Positions 16,379 to 25,373 of a stretch of DNA of 64,000 nt are shown here, piece after piece. Below the pieces are notes generated by a model, which was not told where the DNA came from, did no database searches, and saw nothing but the letters and a program-made list of their open reading frames with translations. Made by a program: the position numbers and the translations under genes. The stretch is taken from positions 186,001 to 250,000 of the forward strand of contig NZ_JAKILC010000002.1 of NCBI RefSeq assembly GCF_023283845.1, written 5' to 3'. Each line of letters begins with the position of its first letter. Position 1 is the stretch's first letter. The stretch comes from Shewanella marinintestina (GTDB lineage Bacteria > Pseudomonadota > Gammaproteobacteria > Enterobacterales > Shewanellaceae).

Positions 16379-17023
16379 ATGTCAGATATCACCTATAATC
16401 AAGCCGTTTTAGAATTCGCCACTGCTGGTTTAGCAGCACTAGCTGAAGCAAGCGCCAAAAGCAGCAGCGTCAGAACTCCTGCAGCAGAAAGCCACTTTCT
16501 ATGTAGTTGGATGGTCACAGCATTAAAGCAGCGTACTTTCTCAAAGCTAGTCGCCGAAGACTTAACCTTGTGGATCCGCCAAGCTCGCAGCATGGGGGCT
16601 GGCGCAGAGCTAAAAACACTGCTTGAGAAGATTAAGGCGCAATATAGTTATATTAGCGACAAGCAAACAGGCTTAGGCGCTTCGATAAATAACATGATTG
16701 CTGATCTTGAGGCACTAGAGTGGCTAATCATTACCGATCAAGAAGTGACTAAAAAACTCAAACTTGATAGTGATGGCTGCAATAGCTTAATCATTTCAGA
16801 TGATCAGTTCACTCAACGTATCGTCGGTGATGAGTTAATTAAACCTATCACTATTTTTGTGCGAGCAGATGAAACCTTACTGGCTAAAATCGCATTTCAG
16901 CATAACCTGCTATTAAGCCCTGGTAACAAAAAAGCCTCTTTAATTAAGCACCATAAAGCTTACCAAATTTGGCCTAGGAATGAGCAGCCAGCGTTGACAA
17001 TATTGCAAGCCCTGCAAGCGTAA
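16379..17023 (+). CDS. DUF2913-family protein of unknown function
   Basis: 214 residues, soluble, mostly helical in the N-terminal half (TYNQAVLEFATAGLAALAEASAKS; HFLCSWMVTALKQRTF). The C-terminal part is mixed and contains SLIKHHKAYQIWPRNEQPAL. I recognise it as DUF2913, found mainly in Shewanella and Vibrio; the family has no known function. No signal peptide or catalytic motif is seen. The ribosome site GGCGGAGA lies six bases before the ATG. It is monocistronic, with a good -10 box upstream and a terminator downstream. Confidence 0.7.
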   Translation: MSDITYNQAVLEFATAGLAALAEASAKSSSVRTPAAESHFLCSWMVTALKQRTFSKLVAEDLTLWIRQARSMGAGAELKTLLEKIKAQYSYISDKQTGLGASINNMIADLEALEWLIITDQEVTKKLKLDSDGCNSLIISDDQFTQRIVGDELIKPITIFVRADETLLAKIAFQHNLLLSPGNKKASLIKHHKAYQIWPRNEQPALTILQALQA

Positions 17024-17051
17024 AGCCATAACTGCTAGTCACAACTTAAAT

Positions 17052-17079
17052 AAAAAGGCCTGCTAATGCAGGCTTTTTT
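17052..17079. terminator. Terminator shared by convergent DUF2913 and YqiJ-like genes
   Basis: AAAAAGGCCTGC pairs with GCAGGCTTTTTT (one wobble) around TAAT. T runs on both strands make it usable in both directions. Confidence 0.85.
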
Positions 17080-17104
17080 ATGATTCTTATAAAAGTTATC
17101 TAAA

Positions 17105-17740
17105 CTAATCATCTATCGGTGTTGCTTGCCAAACTCGACCTTTGCGTTTAACCAATACAACAAGGCTGCCTTCAGTAAATTCAACTTCAGTGTTCACTGG
17201 CTCAACAAATACATGATGTTCTTGCTGGTTTTTATCTACCACGATGGCAGCTCCTGGATAACCCAGCATTGCTCTTCCAAACTCAAGCTTTGCTACGCTA
17301 CCGTTAAGATCTTCAATAGAGATAACATTAGAGATATTGCGCTGCAATCTATCAGCAATCGCAGCACCAAAGTAATGACAAGATAGTGCCATCAGAAACA
17401 ATGCGAAAGGCAGGGAAACGAGCTGAGGTTGCAATACGAGCAGCCAACGCATAGACACAGCATTTATCACAAAACCCGCCATGCTAAAACTGAGTAAAGC
17501 TAACGCAAACCAAAGTAATACAGGCAAACGATTCATGCTAAGCCAACTAGCAAAACTCAGCATAACGCTAGAGTTCTTATTACTGAGCTCTATATTATCG
17601 ACCACTTCTGCAGGGTGTAATAACCCGACAAGACTAGCGCCTATGACTAAAGATAATGTTTCAAGTAAACCAAAGAGCAGCACTAACCCTAACGAGATTG
17701 CGTAAGGTAAATTCTCTTGGCTCAACAAAAAGTCGACCAT
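17105..17740 (-). CDS. YqiJ-like inner-membrane protein with OB-fold domain
   Basis: 211 residues with membrane segments at about 12-40, 72-95 and 105-125, then a soluble C-terminal domain (about 140-211: GSVAKLEFGRAMLGYPGAAIVV, TEGSLVVLVKRKGRVWQATPI) matching the OB domain of YqiJ/NfeD-type proteins. YqiJ is usually encoded next to the flotillin YqiK and contributes to membrane microdomains. Here the next gene upstream is divergent and unrelated, so the flotillin partner is absent from this locus. The ATG at 17740 is preceded by GGAGGATTA. Function in this organism is inferred only from family. Confidence 0.8.
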   Translation of the reverse strand: MVDFLLSQENLPYAISLGLVLLFGLLETLSLVIGASLVGLLHPAEVVDNIELSNKNSSVMLSFASWLSMNRLPVLLWFALALLSFSMAGFVINAVSMRWLLVLQPQLVSLPFALFLMALSCHYFGAAIADRLQRNISNVISIEDLNGSVAKLEFGRAMLGYPGAAIVVDKNQQEHHVFVEPVNTEVEFTEGSLVVLVKRKGRVWQATPIDD

Positions 17741-18038
17741 TAATCCTCCATGAATAAGTCAGTTGCACATCCCATACAACTTCATATAAGTCAAGCTTAC
17801 ATTTAACATTATGTTAACACAAAGAGGTGCGATAACAAGTAACAATACTTTTGATTATTAATGATTAACAGGCACTGTATCAAACACGACTTAATAACTC
17901 ATTAAGTGTAGCCAATCCCCTCACTTTCTAAACTGATTAACATTGAGCCCCATTCGGATATTTAGCTGCTAGCACTTAGCTGCACTGTACTTACGTGCTA
18001 GCATAAAGCATATTTATCTTTTTATAGCCGATTGCATT

Positions 18039-19523
18039 ATGAGCGCTAACAATAACCAGCACTACCTTACCCTTGCGAAACACTTTCAAAGCATTAGTCA
18101 TTTTGAGCATTTAAGTGCCTTAGGAGATTGGGATCAAGCTACTATGATGCCAACTGGTGGTGGAGAAGCTCGTGGTGCTGCAATGGCTGAACTCGCAAAG
18201 CATATTCACAGCCTTAAAACGTCTCCTATGCTTGCAGAGACAATAGCCAAGGCTCAAGAGCTCACATTAACAGCCGAGCAGCAAGCCAATTTACGTGAAA
18301 TCAATTATCAATATTTGCAAGCTAATGCTGTGCCAGCAGCTTTAGTCGAAGCCAAAACAAAAGCGGCCTACCATTGCGAACAAGCTTGGCGAGACCAGCG
18401 AAAAAACAATGACTGGCAAGGGTTTAAGCCAAACCTTGAACAGCTAATGAACCTAGTAAAAGAAGAAGCTGGTATTCGTGCAGAAGTGCTTAACGTTACC
18501 CCTTATGACGCCTTACTCGATAAGTTTGAACCGGGTATGACGACTGCTAGTATTGAAGCTATTTTTAACCAGGTGAAAAGCTGGTTGCCCGATCTAATAC
18601 AACAAGTTCAAAATAAACAGGCATCAGAGCCAAGCTATGCAATTCCAGCGACAAGCGCAGAAAGCCAAGCTAAGTTAGGTCAACAGGTGATGCAAATTTT
18701 AGGGTTTGATTTTAATCATGGCCGCCTCGATATCAGCAGTCATCCTTTCTGCGGTGGTGTTGCCAGCGATGTTCGCCTAACCACCCGTTATGATGAAGCT
18801 GACTTCACTAGTGGCTTAATGGGAATTGTTCATGAAACAGGTCATGCTAAATATGAACAAGGTTTGCCGCTTGCTTGGCGTGGACAACCTGCAGGCCTTG
18901 CACGCTCAATGGCGCTGCATGAGAGTCAAAGCCTGTTTTGTGAAATGCAGGTTGGCCGTGGCAGTGGCTTTTTAAAGCTAATTCAACCTCACCTAAAAAC
19001 CTTACTAGGTTGCGAGTTATCGCATCAGCAACTCACTAATATATACACTCGAGTCAAGCCCGGTCATATTCGAGTTGATGCCGATGAAGTAACCTACCCT
19101 TGCCACATTTTACTGCGTTTTGAAGCCGAAAAAGCCCTAGTGTCTGGTGAACTTGCAGTTGCGGATCTACCAGACTTCTGGTCTAGTCAGATGCAATCTT
19201 TATTAAGCATAAATACCGACGGCGATTACAAAAATGGCTGTATGCAAGACATACATTGGGCTGTTGGAGAGTTAGGTTATTTCCCCAGCTATACTCTGGG
19301 TGCAATGTACGCTGCCCAGTTTAAAAGCGCTATGGAAAGCCAAATTGGCAATGTGGAAAGCCTTATTGAGGCCGGCCGTCTTAATGATGTTATGCATTGG
19401 CTACAAACTCATGTTTGGTCGCAAGGTAGTCTACTAGAAATCAACGAACTTATGCGTCAAGCAACAGGTGAACCCCTTAATCCGGCTCATTTCAAGCATC
19501 ATTTGGAAAGTCGTTACTTATAG
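18039..19523 (+). CDS. M32-family metallocarboxypeptidase (Taq carboxypeptidase type)
   Basis: 494 residues, the normal family length. The HExxH zinc motif is HETGH at 265-269 with the third ligand Glu at E295 (ALHESQSLF). Other family motifs are present: the N-terminal LSALGDWDQATMMP, HPFCGGVASDVRLTTRY, HIRVDADEVTYPCHILLRFE and DIHWAVGELGYFPSYTLGAMYAAQ. It removes C-terminal residues from peptides in the cytoplasm with broad specificity, except before proline. It is divergent from the YqiJ-like gene across ~300 bases that hold no other gene. With the two M24 enzymes and PepA it makes four peptide-degrading enzymes in 16 kb. Confidence 0.95.
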   Translation: MSANNNQHYLTLAKHFQSISHFEHLSALGDWDQATMMPTGGGEARGAAMAELAKHIHSLKTSPMLAETIAKAQELTLTAEQQANLREINYQYLQANAVPAALVEAKTKAAYHCEQAWRDQRKNNDWQGFKPNLEQLMNLVKEEAGIRAEVLNVTPYDALLDKFEPGMTTASIEAIFNQVKSWLPDLIQQVQNKQASEPSYAIPATSAESQAKLGQQVMQILGFDFNHGRLDISSHPFCGGVASDVRLTTRYDEADFTSGLMGIVHETGHAKYEQGLPLAWRGQPAGLARSMALHESQSLFCEMQVGRGSGFLKLIQPHLKTLLGCELSHQQLTNIYTRVKPGHIRVDADEVTYPCHILLRFEAEKALVSGELAVADLPDFWSSQMQSLLSINTDGDYKNGCMQDIHWAVGELGYFPSYTLGAMYAAQFKSAMESQIGNVESLIEAGRLNDVMHWLQTHVWSQGSLLEINELMRQATGEPLNPAHFKHHLESRYL

Positions 19524-19598
19524 CTGTTATACTATTATCAGCCCTGCTGTAGTTAGGCTTAGCAGGGCTAGAGAGACCCCTTTACTACAAGAGTAAAA

Positions 19599-20081
19599 AT
19601 GATGACGCTACGATCCATTCAACCGTCTGACTGGCCATATATTCTCGATATTCAAATAGAATGCTATCCACAAATTGAACCCGAATCGCTCGAGGTATTA
19701 CAAAGCAAATGGCTCACGTCGCCAGAAAGCTGCTTTGCCCTAACTTCTGAAGGTAGTGTTATTGGCTATTGTCTAGCCCACCCTTGGCATATAGATATGC
19801 CACCATCGCTCGAACAAGTATTGGGTACAATAGACCAAGCTAATACCCTTTATTTACATGATATAGCTCTATCAGCAAAGGCGCAGGGCAAGGGGTTGGG
19901 TAGCCTCGCATTAAAAGCACTTATCGAGTTTGCAGAGACGAATAACCTCAACACGATTTCTTTAGTCGCTGTGCAAGGCGCGCACCACTACTGGGGTAAA
20001 CAAGGGTTTATTGCCAAGGCGATAAGTAAAGATCTTAGCGCCTATCCTGAAGATGCTCGCTATATGGTTTATACCTTATAG
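19599..20081 (+). CDS. GNAT-family N-acetyltransferase
   Basis: 160 residues with the GNAT fold: N-terminal LRSIQPSDWPYILDIQIECYP, a central strand VIGYCLAHPW, and the acetyl-CoA pyrophosphate loop as LHDIALSAKAQGKGLGSLALKALIEFA (Q/RxxGxG/A motif at AQGKGLG). The end AHHYWGKQGFIAK is typical of acetyltransferases of small metabolites. The acceptor is unknown. Two ATGs in a row (19599, 19602) compete as start. It follows the carboxypeptidase by 75 bases with no terminator visible between, so they may be co-transcribed. Confidence 0.88.
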   Translation: MMTLRSIQPSDWPYILDIQIECYPQIEPESLEVLQSKWLTSPESCFALTSEGSVIGYCLAHPWHIDMPPSLEQVLGTIDQANTLYLHDIALSAKAQGKGLGSLALKALIEFAETNNLNTISLVAVQGAHHYWGKQGFIAKAISKDLSAYPEDARYMVYTL

Positions 20082-20126
20082 CCGAGATTTGGTATCATAG
20101 ACCTACTTACATTAGAGATGCTAAAA

Positions 20127-20381
20127 ATGGCAACCAGAATTACTTACAAATTTAAAAACCAAGCAAAAGAAATTAACTTTGCTTATGACAAGTTTCACGA
20201 TATTTACGAAGCGGTTGCCGCAGCGGAAGGCGTTGATTTAACTCGATACCTGATGATGGAGCAACAAATTGCAATGACCTCAAAAGGCTCGTCGGCAGTT
20301 AAAGATTTTCGCGCTAAAGAGTTCGCTCGCTTTGGCTTTAGCGACATCTACTACCATAAAGATGAACCGAAAAAGTCATAA
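20127..20381 (+). CDS. DUF2960-family small protein
   Basis: 84 residues, soluble: ATRITYKFKNQAKEINFAYDK followed by YEAVAAAEGVDLTRYLMMEQQ and a basic/aromatic end (EFARFGFSDIYYHKDEPKKS). I recognise the DUF2960 family, restricted to Shewanella, Vibrio and relatives, with no known function. The ATG at 20127 fits the family N-terminus; a start at 20118 would add three residues. It lies 45 bases after the acetyltransferase and about 55 before the RDD gene, on the same strand, so the three may form one transcript. Confidence 0.75.
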   Translation: MATRITYKFKNQAKEINFAYDKFHDIYEAVAAAEGVDLTRYLMMEQQIAMTSKGSSAVKDFRAKEFARFGFSDIYYHKDEPKKS

Positions 20382-20437
20382 TCAATAAGCCTGCAGCAGT
20401 TATCACCATCCAATAAACCTAATAAAAAGTGATATAA

Positions 20438-20962
20438 ATGACGACTTCATATTTGCCAAATAACGAACATGCCAACTTTCCTCGTGCCGGTTTTTTTAAA
20501 CGATGCGGTGCGATAATTTATGATCTATTACTTGCCGTAGCTGTATATATGGTTGCTGGCGCAATTGGTTTTGGCATATTCATAGCGTTAACGTCCAGCG
20601 GCTTAATCGATATGGCAGGGTTTGAGCATGTTTCTGACTTGCTTAATAATACTCCGCTTTATAAAGGCATTTATCAGTTCTGGATTGCCCTATGTGTCGG
20701 TCTATTTTATATCAGTTTTTGGAGCTATGGCGGACAAACCTTAGGAATGCGAGCATGGCGCCTTAAAATCCAACATCCAAACGGCCAAAACCTAAGTATG
20801 GTGACTGCAGCTGCAAGACTTGTATGGTCATTACTGGGAATAGGTAATTTGTGGATTTTGATTAACGGCGACAAGCTAGCGCTGCAAGATATGATGACTC
20901 GCTCAGAAGTGGTTGAACTATCTAAAGAAGCGAATCAGATGCGTAACTGGCGTGGTATATAA
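20438..20962 (+). CDS. RDD-family integral membrane protein
   Basis: 174 residues. The RDD signature is visible: an Arg in RAGFFKRCGAIIYDLLLAVAVYMV, the Asp of IYDLLL in the first membrane segment, and a later segment LFYISFWSYGGQTLGMRAWRLKI. A third membrane region (AARLVWSLLGIGNLWILI) and the motif DKLALQDMMTRSEVV close the domain. RDD proteins are small inner-membrane proteins; some act in ion exchange, but most are unassigned. It ends in a strong bidirectional terminator shared with lptG. Confidence 0.87.
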   Translation: MTTSYLPNNEHANFPRAGFFKRCGAIIYDLLLAVAVYMVAGAIGFGIFIALTSSGLIDMAGFEHVSDLLNNTPLYKGIYQFWIALCVGLFYISFWSYGGQTLGMRAWRLKIQHPNGQNLSMVTAAARLVWSLLGIGNLWILINGDKLALQDMMTRSEVVELSKEANQMRNWRGI

Positions 20963-21009
20963 TCAAATTTAACTTTTTGACGCTCAATAAAGAGTGAATT
21001 AAAAGTATT

Positions 21010-21058
21010 AAAAAAGCCAATAAGCAACGGCCTTAACCTCGTACTTATTGGCTTTTTT
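21010..21058. terminator. Bidirectional terminator between RDD and lptG
   Basis: AAAAAAGCCAATAAG pairs perfectly with CTTATTGGCTTTTTT around a 19-base loop. The genes on both sides converge on it. Confidence 0.88.
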
Positions 21059-21084
21059 GTACCTTTAATTTAATGCAATTGGTA

Positions 21085-22143
21085 TTATTTTCTTATGTAA
21101 TACAAAGCACCAACACTAAAGATAAACGCTGGCATACCGGCACTAATAAAGGCAGGTAAACCATATACGATACTCAATGGACCAAAGATTTCGCTACAAA
21201 TATAGAAGCTAAAACCAGCGACTACACCCAATAAAACCCTTGCGCCCATAGTCACAGTTCTAAGCGGACCAAACACAAATGACAAAGCCACCAACATCAT
21301 CACTGCGACAGTAACAGGCTGCATTAGCTTACGCCACAGCGCTAACTCATATCGTTCAGCGGCCTGATTATTGCTCTTGAGGTAATCTAAATAATCTAAT
21401 AGTCCCTCAATGGATAGCGCTTCTGGTTTAACAGAAACTACACTGAGCTTTTCAGGAGTCAGAGATGAGATCCATCGGTCTTCTTCAAGATTGACCAGTA
21501 CAACTTGCTCATTCTTGAGGGTCGTTCTGCGTACATCTTTGAGTAACCAATAGGTATCTTTGTATTCTGCAGAGTTAGCGTGCACCGTACTGGTTAGATT
21601 AGTCGTGTCATCAAACTCATAAAGAGTAATATCACGCAGATTATTAATGTCGGCAGCGCCACCGATATTGACGAATAAGGCACCATCTTTAGCCCAAATG
21701 CCGCGGTTAGAGTCAATTAAACTGCCACCTGATACATTGGTTCTCTTGATCTCTTTTGCCCGCAATTCTGCAACTGGGGCAACCCACTCCGTTAGCATCA
21801 TCACCAAAATCATCAAGGGAATGGCAGTTTTCATCGCTGACATAGTAATTTGTAAGCGTGATAAACCCGCCGACTGCATTACAACTAGTTCAGAGTTAGA
21901 TGCCAGCATCCCCATACCAATCAAGGCGCCAAGCAACACCGCCATAGGGAAAAAAAGTTCAATGTCACGCGGAATTAAAAACAGTACATATACTGCAGCA
22001 TCCATCATGGTATAAGTGCCACGACCAACCACACGCAGTTGGTCAACCCACTTAATAATGCCTGACAAGCCTGTTAATACTAATAGCGCTAATGAAGAGG
22101 TGCTAATCAGTACTTTAGCGATATAAATGTCTAATATTTTCAT
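21085..22143 (-). CDS. lptG: LPS export ABC transporter permease LptG
   Basis: 352 residues, the usual length. It has an N-terminal membrane segment (MKILDIYIAKVLISTSSLALLVLTGL), a pair of segments around VYVLFLIPRDIELFFPMAVLLGALIGMGMLASNSELVVMQ, a periplasmic jellyroll-like domain (about 130-265), and three C-terminal segments. LptG pairs with LptF in the LptB2FGC complex that extracts lipopolysaccharide from the inner membrane and feeds it to the Lpt bridge. It overlaps lptF by ATGA (22140-22143). The order lptF-lptG divergent from pepA matches E. coli and other gammaproteobacteria. Confidence 0.96.
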   Translation of the reverse strand: MKILDIYIAKVLISTSSLALLVLTGLSGIIKWVDQLRVVGRGTYTMMDAAVYVLFLIPRDIELFFPMAVLLGALIGMGMLASNSELVVMQSAGLSRLQITMSAMKTAIPLMILVMMLTEWVAPVAELRAKEIKRTNVSGGSLIDSNRGIWAKDGALFVNIGGAADINNLRDITLYEFDDTTNLTSTVHANSAEYKDTYWLLKDVRRTTLKNEQVVLVNLEEDRWISSLTPEKLSVVSVKPEALSIEGLLDYLDYLKSNNQAAERYELALWRKLMQPVTVAVMMLVALSFVFGPLRTVTMGARVLLGVVAGFSFYICSEIFGPLSIVYGLPAFISAGMPAFIFSVGALYYIRK

Positions 22144-23255
22144 GCTTTAGCCGCCTTGTTACGCTTGAACAAGCCTGACAATTTAGCGCCAAACGGACGC
22201 TCTTTACCTAATAGCAATATCCCTATGGCAAGCGCGGACGCATGGATCCACCACATCCCAAGATACTGAGGAATGACGCCATCTTCGAGCGATTTACGCC
22301 CAGCAACCATCAGACCAAAATAGCCTAAGTACAGTAAAATAGCTGGGAACATCTTAGCAAACTTACCCTGGCGGTTATTCACTCGCGCCATAGGTACCGC
22401 AATCAAGGTCATCAATGGAATTGCTAAAGGAATTGCTAAACGCCAATGGAACTCAGCAGTTGCTTCTGGACTATCGATTTTCATCAACTCGCCAATCGGC
22501 ATTGCGGACAATTTACGACGGCGCTCATCAACAGCCTGCTCTTTAATCTGCATTTGATAGCCACCAAACTCTACAACTTGGTAGTCAACACGCTTAGGGT
22601 TACCTTGATATTGCACACCGTCTTCAAGCTGTAATCGCTGACCACCAGTCCCGTCTTCAACCACTTTACCTGAACGTGCTACAACCACATTGGCAACACC
22701 AGTTTCGTCATCTGGTTCAGGTAACTGTGCCACAAAGACTTTATCTAATTTATTGTCACGTCCAATACGCTCTACAAATAACACTGCGCGGCCATTAGGA
22801 CTGGTCTGGAATCGACCTTGGGTAAGTGCAGCAAGCCCCGCCTCAGACTTAGCATGCTCAAGCACTTGGTTTTGCTGTTCTTCTGCCCATGGCGCTACAT
22901 ACACCGACAAAAACAGTGTAAACACCATATTAATGACAGCAAGCAGTAAGGTCACTCGCGTGATATACCATTCACTAATGCCTACACCGTGAAAAATAAC
23001 CATCTCATTTTCGGCATACATACGCCCATGGGCTAATAAAATACCCAAAAATAGACTTAGCGGTAAAACCAGGACGGTAAGAAACGGCATGTTAAGACCG
23101 AGCAAGGTCATAACAAGAGAGGCTGGAAACTCGCCATCAGAGGCATCAGCAAGCACACGCACAAAATGTTGGCTAATAAAAATAGCTAACAGCACTAAAA
23201 GTACCGCAATTTGCGCTTTCAAAACTTCTCGAATCAGGTATCTAAATACAATCAC
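22140..23255 (-). CDS. lptF: LPS export ABC transporter permease LptF
   Basis: 371 residues, with the LptF start MIVFRYLIREVLKAQIAVLLVLLAIF, the conserved membrane region VMTLLGLNMPFLTVLVLPLSLFLGILLAHGRMYAENEMVIFHGVG, a periplasmic domain, and C-terminal helices LAIPLAIPLMTLIAVPMARV. It forms the LPS-extracting heterodimer with LptG. It is the first gene of the leftward lptFG operon. The ~220-base gap to pepA carries the divergent promoters; its essential role in the outer membrane implies constitutive expression. Confidence 0.96.
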   Translation of the reverse strand: MIVFRYLIREVLKAQIAVLLVLLAIFISQHFVRVLADASDGEFPASLVMTLLGLNMPFLTVLVLPLSLFLGILLAHGRMYAENEMVIFHGVGISEWYITRVTLLLAVINMVFTLFLSVYVAPWAEEQQNQVLEHAKSEAGLAALTQGRFQTSPNGRAVLFVERIGRDNKLDKVFVAQLPEPDDETGVANVVVARSGKVVEDGTGGQRLQLEDGVQYQGNPKRVDYQVVEFGGYQMQIKEQAVDERRRKLSAMPIGELMKIDSPEATAEFHWRLAIPLAIPLMTLIAVPMARVNNRQGKFAKMFPAILLYLGYFGLMVAGRKSLEDGVIPQYLGMWWIHASALAIGILLLGKERPFGAKLSGLFKRNKAAKA

Positions 23256-23478
23256 AGTGAGGATCCGGTCTCCAAACGTTCATTTATGCTGGTATCAATA
23301 CAACTTTCATGTAGACTGTCTACTTTTAGTAGTTTTGTTACCAACAAGTACATAACATGGCCAGGGAAAACACCTGAAAAGAAAATTATAGGGTGCGCCA
23401 TATTTTGGCCCTTTTTGGGCACAAGCAGACATTATCTAATAAATAATAAAATTTGTCTTTAAGAATCTAGGAGAGCTC

Positions 23479-24987
23479 ATGGAGTTTAGCGTAAAGAGCG
23501 GCAGTCCAGAGAAACAACGCTCAGCTTGTATCGTCGTAGGTGTATACGAACCAAGACGCTTGTCCGGTATCGCCGAACAGTTAGATAAAATCAGTGAAGG
23601 CTATATCAGCAATTTACTTCGTCGTGGTGATTTAGAAGGTAAGCCAGGCCAAATGTTGTTGCTTCACCATGTACCTAATGTACTAAGCGAACGTGTTTTG
23701 CTAGTCGGTTGTGGTAAAGAGCGTGAGCTTGATGAACGTCAATACAAACAAATCATCACAAAAACCATCAACACTCTAAATGAAACTGGTTCAATGGAAG
23801 CTGTCTGCTTCCTAACTGAGTTACATGTTAAAGGTCGCGACACATACTGGAAAGTACGTGAAGCTGTTGAAACAACACAAAACAGCCTATACAGCTTCGA
23901 CGCATTAAAAACCCGTAAAGGTGAAACTCGTCGTCCACTGCGTAAACTGGTATTTAATGTACCGACTCGACGTGAGCTAACTGTTGGTGAGCGTGCTATT
24001 GAGCACGGCATGGCAGTTTCTTCAGGCATGCATCTTTGCCGCGACGTGGCCAATATGCCACCAAATATTTGTAATCCAGCTTACCTAGCATCACAAGCAC
24101 GCCAAATTGCTGAAAACACTGAAAACCTAACCGTTACAACGATTGGTGAAGAGCAGATGGAAGCCTTAGGTATGAATTCATACCTTGCGGTTGGACGTGG
24201 TAGTGATAATGAGTCAGTGATGACCATTATGGAATACAAAGGTGCAGTGGATAACACTGAAAAGCCAATTGTATTGATTGGTAAAGGCCTAACATTTGAC
24301 TCTGGTGGTATTTCACTTAAGCCTGGCGAAGCCATGGACGAAATGAAGTATGACATGGGCGGCGCAGCCGGTGTTATAGGTGCGATGAAAGCATTATGCG
24401 AAATGCAACTGCCTATTAATGTAATTGGTATTTTAGCTGGTTGTGAAAACATGCCATCGAGCAATGCTTATCGCCCGGGTGATATTCTAACCACTATGTC
24501 AGGCCAAACTGTTGAAGTACTAAATACCGACGCAGAAGGTCGCTTAGTACTATGCGATGTACTCACTTACGTTGAGCGCTTTGATCCTGAATTAGTTGTT
24601 GATACAGCCACTTTAACTGGGGCTTGTGTTATTGCCCTTGGTAAGCACGCATCTGGCTTATTCTCTGGTCACAATCCTCTTGCACACGAGCTACTAAATG
24701 CTGGTGAGCAAAGTGGCGACCGAGCGTGGCGCATGCCGCTATGGGACGAATATCAAGAGCACTTGGAAAGCCCATTTGCCGATATGACTAATCTAGGTGG
24801 TCGTGCAGCAGGCTCTATCACTGCGGCTTGCTTCTTATCGCGCTTTGCTAAAAAGTATAACTGGGCACATTTAGATGTGGCGGGGACAGCTTGGAATAGT
24901 GGTGCAAACAAAGGCTCAACAGGACGCCCTGTACCTTTGTTAACGCAATTCCTAATTAATAGAGCGGGTGTTGAACAAGGTGAATAA
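23479..24987 (+). CDS. pepA: Leucyl aminopeptidase PepA (M17)
   Basis: 502 residues. The C-terminal catalytic domain shows the M17 signature [16 protein letters not shown] and metal ligands in [18 protein letters not shown] and [11 protein letters not shown]. The bicarbonate-binding NTDAEGR arginine is present. It releases N-terminal residues, especially Leu, from peptides as a hexamer. In E. coli PepA also binds DNA for carAB control and Xer recombination; the N-terminal domain (about 1-165) is compatible with this, but I cannot test it. AGGAGAG precedes the ATG. In other gammaproteobacteria holC-valS follows directly; here about 11 kb intervene. Confidence 0.97.
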   Translation: MEFSVKSGSPEKQRSACIVVGVYEPRRLSGIAEQLDKISEGYISNLLRRGDLEGKPGQMLLLHHVPNVLSERVLLVGCGKERELDERQYKQIITKTINTLNETGSMEAVCFLTELHVKGRDTYWKVREAVETTQNSLYSFDALKTRKGETRRPLRKLVFNVPTRRELTVGERAIEHGMAVSSGMHLCRDVANMPPNICNPAYLASQARQIAENTENLTVTTIGEEQMEALGMNSYLAVGRGSDNESVMTIMEYKGAVDNTEKPIVLIGKGLTFDSGGISLKPGEAMDEMKYDMGGAAGVIGAMKALCEMQLPINVIGILAGCENMPSSNAYRPGDILTTMSGQTVEVLNTDAEGRLVLCDVLTYVERFDPELVVDTATLTGACVIALGKHASGLFSGHNPLAHELLNAGEQSGDRAWRMPLWDEYQEHLESPFADMTNLGGRAAGSITAACFLSRFAKKYNWAHLDVAGTAWNSGANKGSTGRPVPLLTQFLINRAGVEQGE

Positions 24988-25009
24988 GCCTTAATTCAAA
25001 CCCTGTTGT

Positions 25010-25042
25010 AAAAGGCTAAACCTTTAGGTTTAGCCTTTTTTA
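25010..25042 (+). terminator. Rho-independent terminator of pepA
   Basis: AAAAGGCTAAACC pairs with GGTTTAGCCTTTTT around a TTTA loop, followed by further T. Confidence 0.92.
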
Positions 25043-25144
25043 TATCTGAATCACTAACAACCTTGTAGCCGTTAAATAACCTAACTTGCTCGACAAACCC
25101 AAAACTTCAATTGATGTCAAAAAAAGATCAAAATTGAGATCTAG

Positions 25145-25173
25145 TTGACATTTTATCTGTGGCTAATTATCGA
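25145..25173 (+). promoter_or_regulatory. Candidate promoter of the hybrid-kinase operon
   Basis: A perfect TTGACA (25145-25150) is followed after 17 bases by TATCGA (25168-25173). It lies in the 385-base gap between pepA and the kinase, ~200 bases before the kinase start, leaving a long leader. Apart from the pepA terminator I see nothing else in this gap. Confidence 0.45.
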
Positions 25174-25373
25174 CAGATATTTATTTACGTTTACAATACG
25201 CAGCATTCTCGCCGCAGCTGTTTCAACATCTCTCACCCGATAGAAAACAACGACCTCAGTAGCGCTAGGACATCAACGGTTGTCTCTTTCTAAGAGTCCA
25301 ACCTGATAACTTCTGCCTGTGCGGATCACTTCTGAACACTCTTATGACTATAGAATCCAATTTAGGCTGCAAT

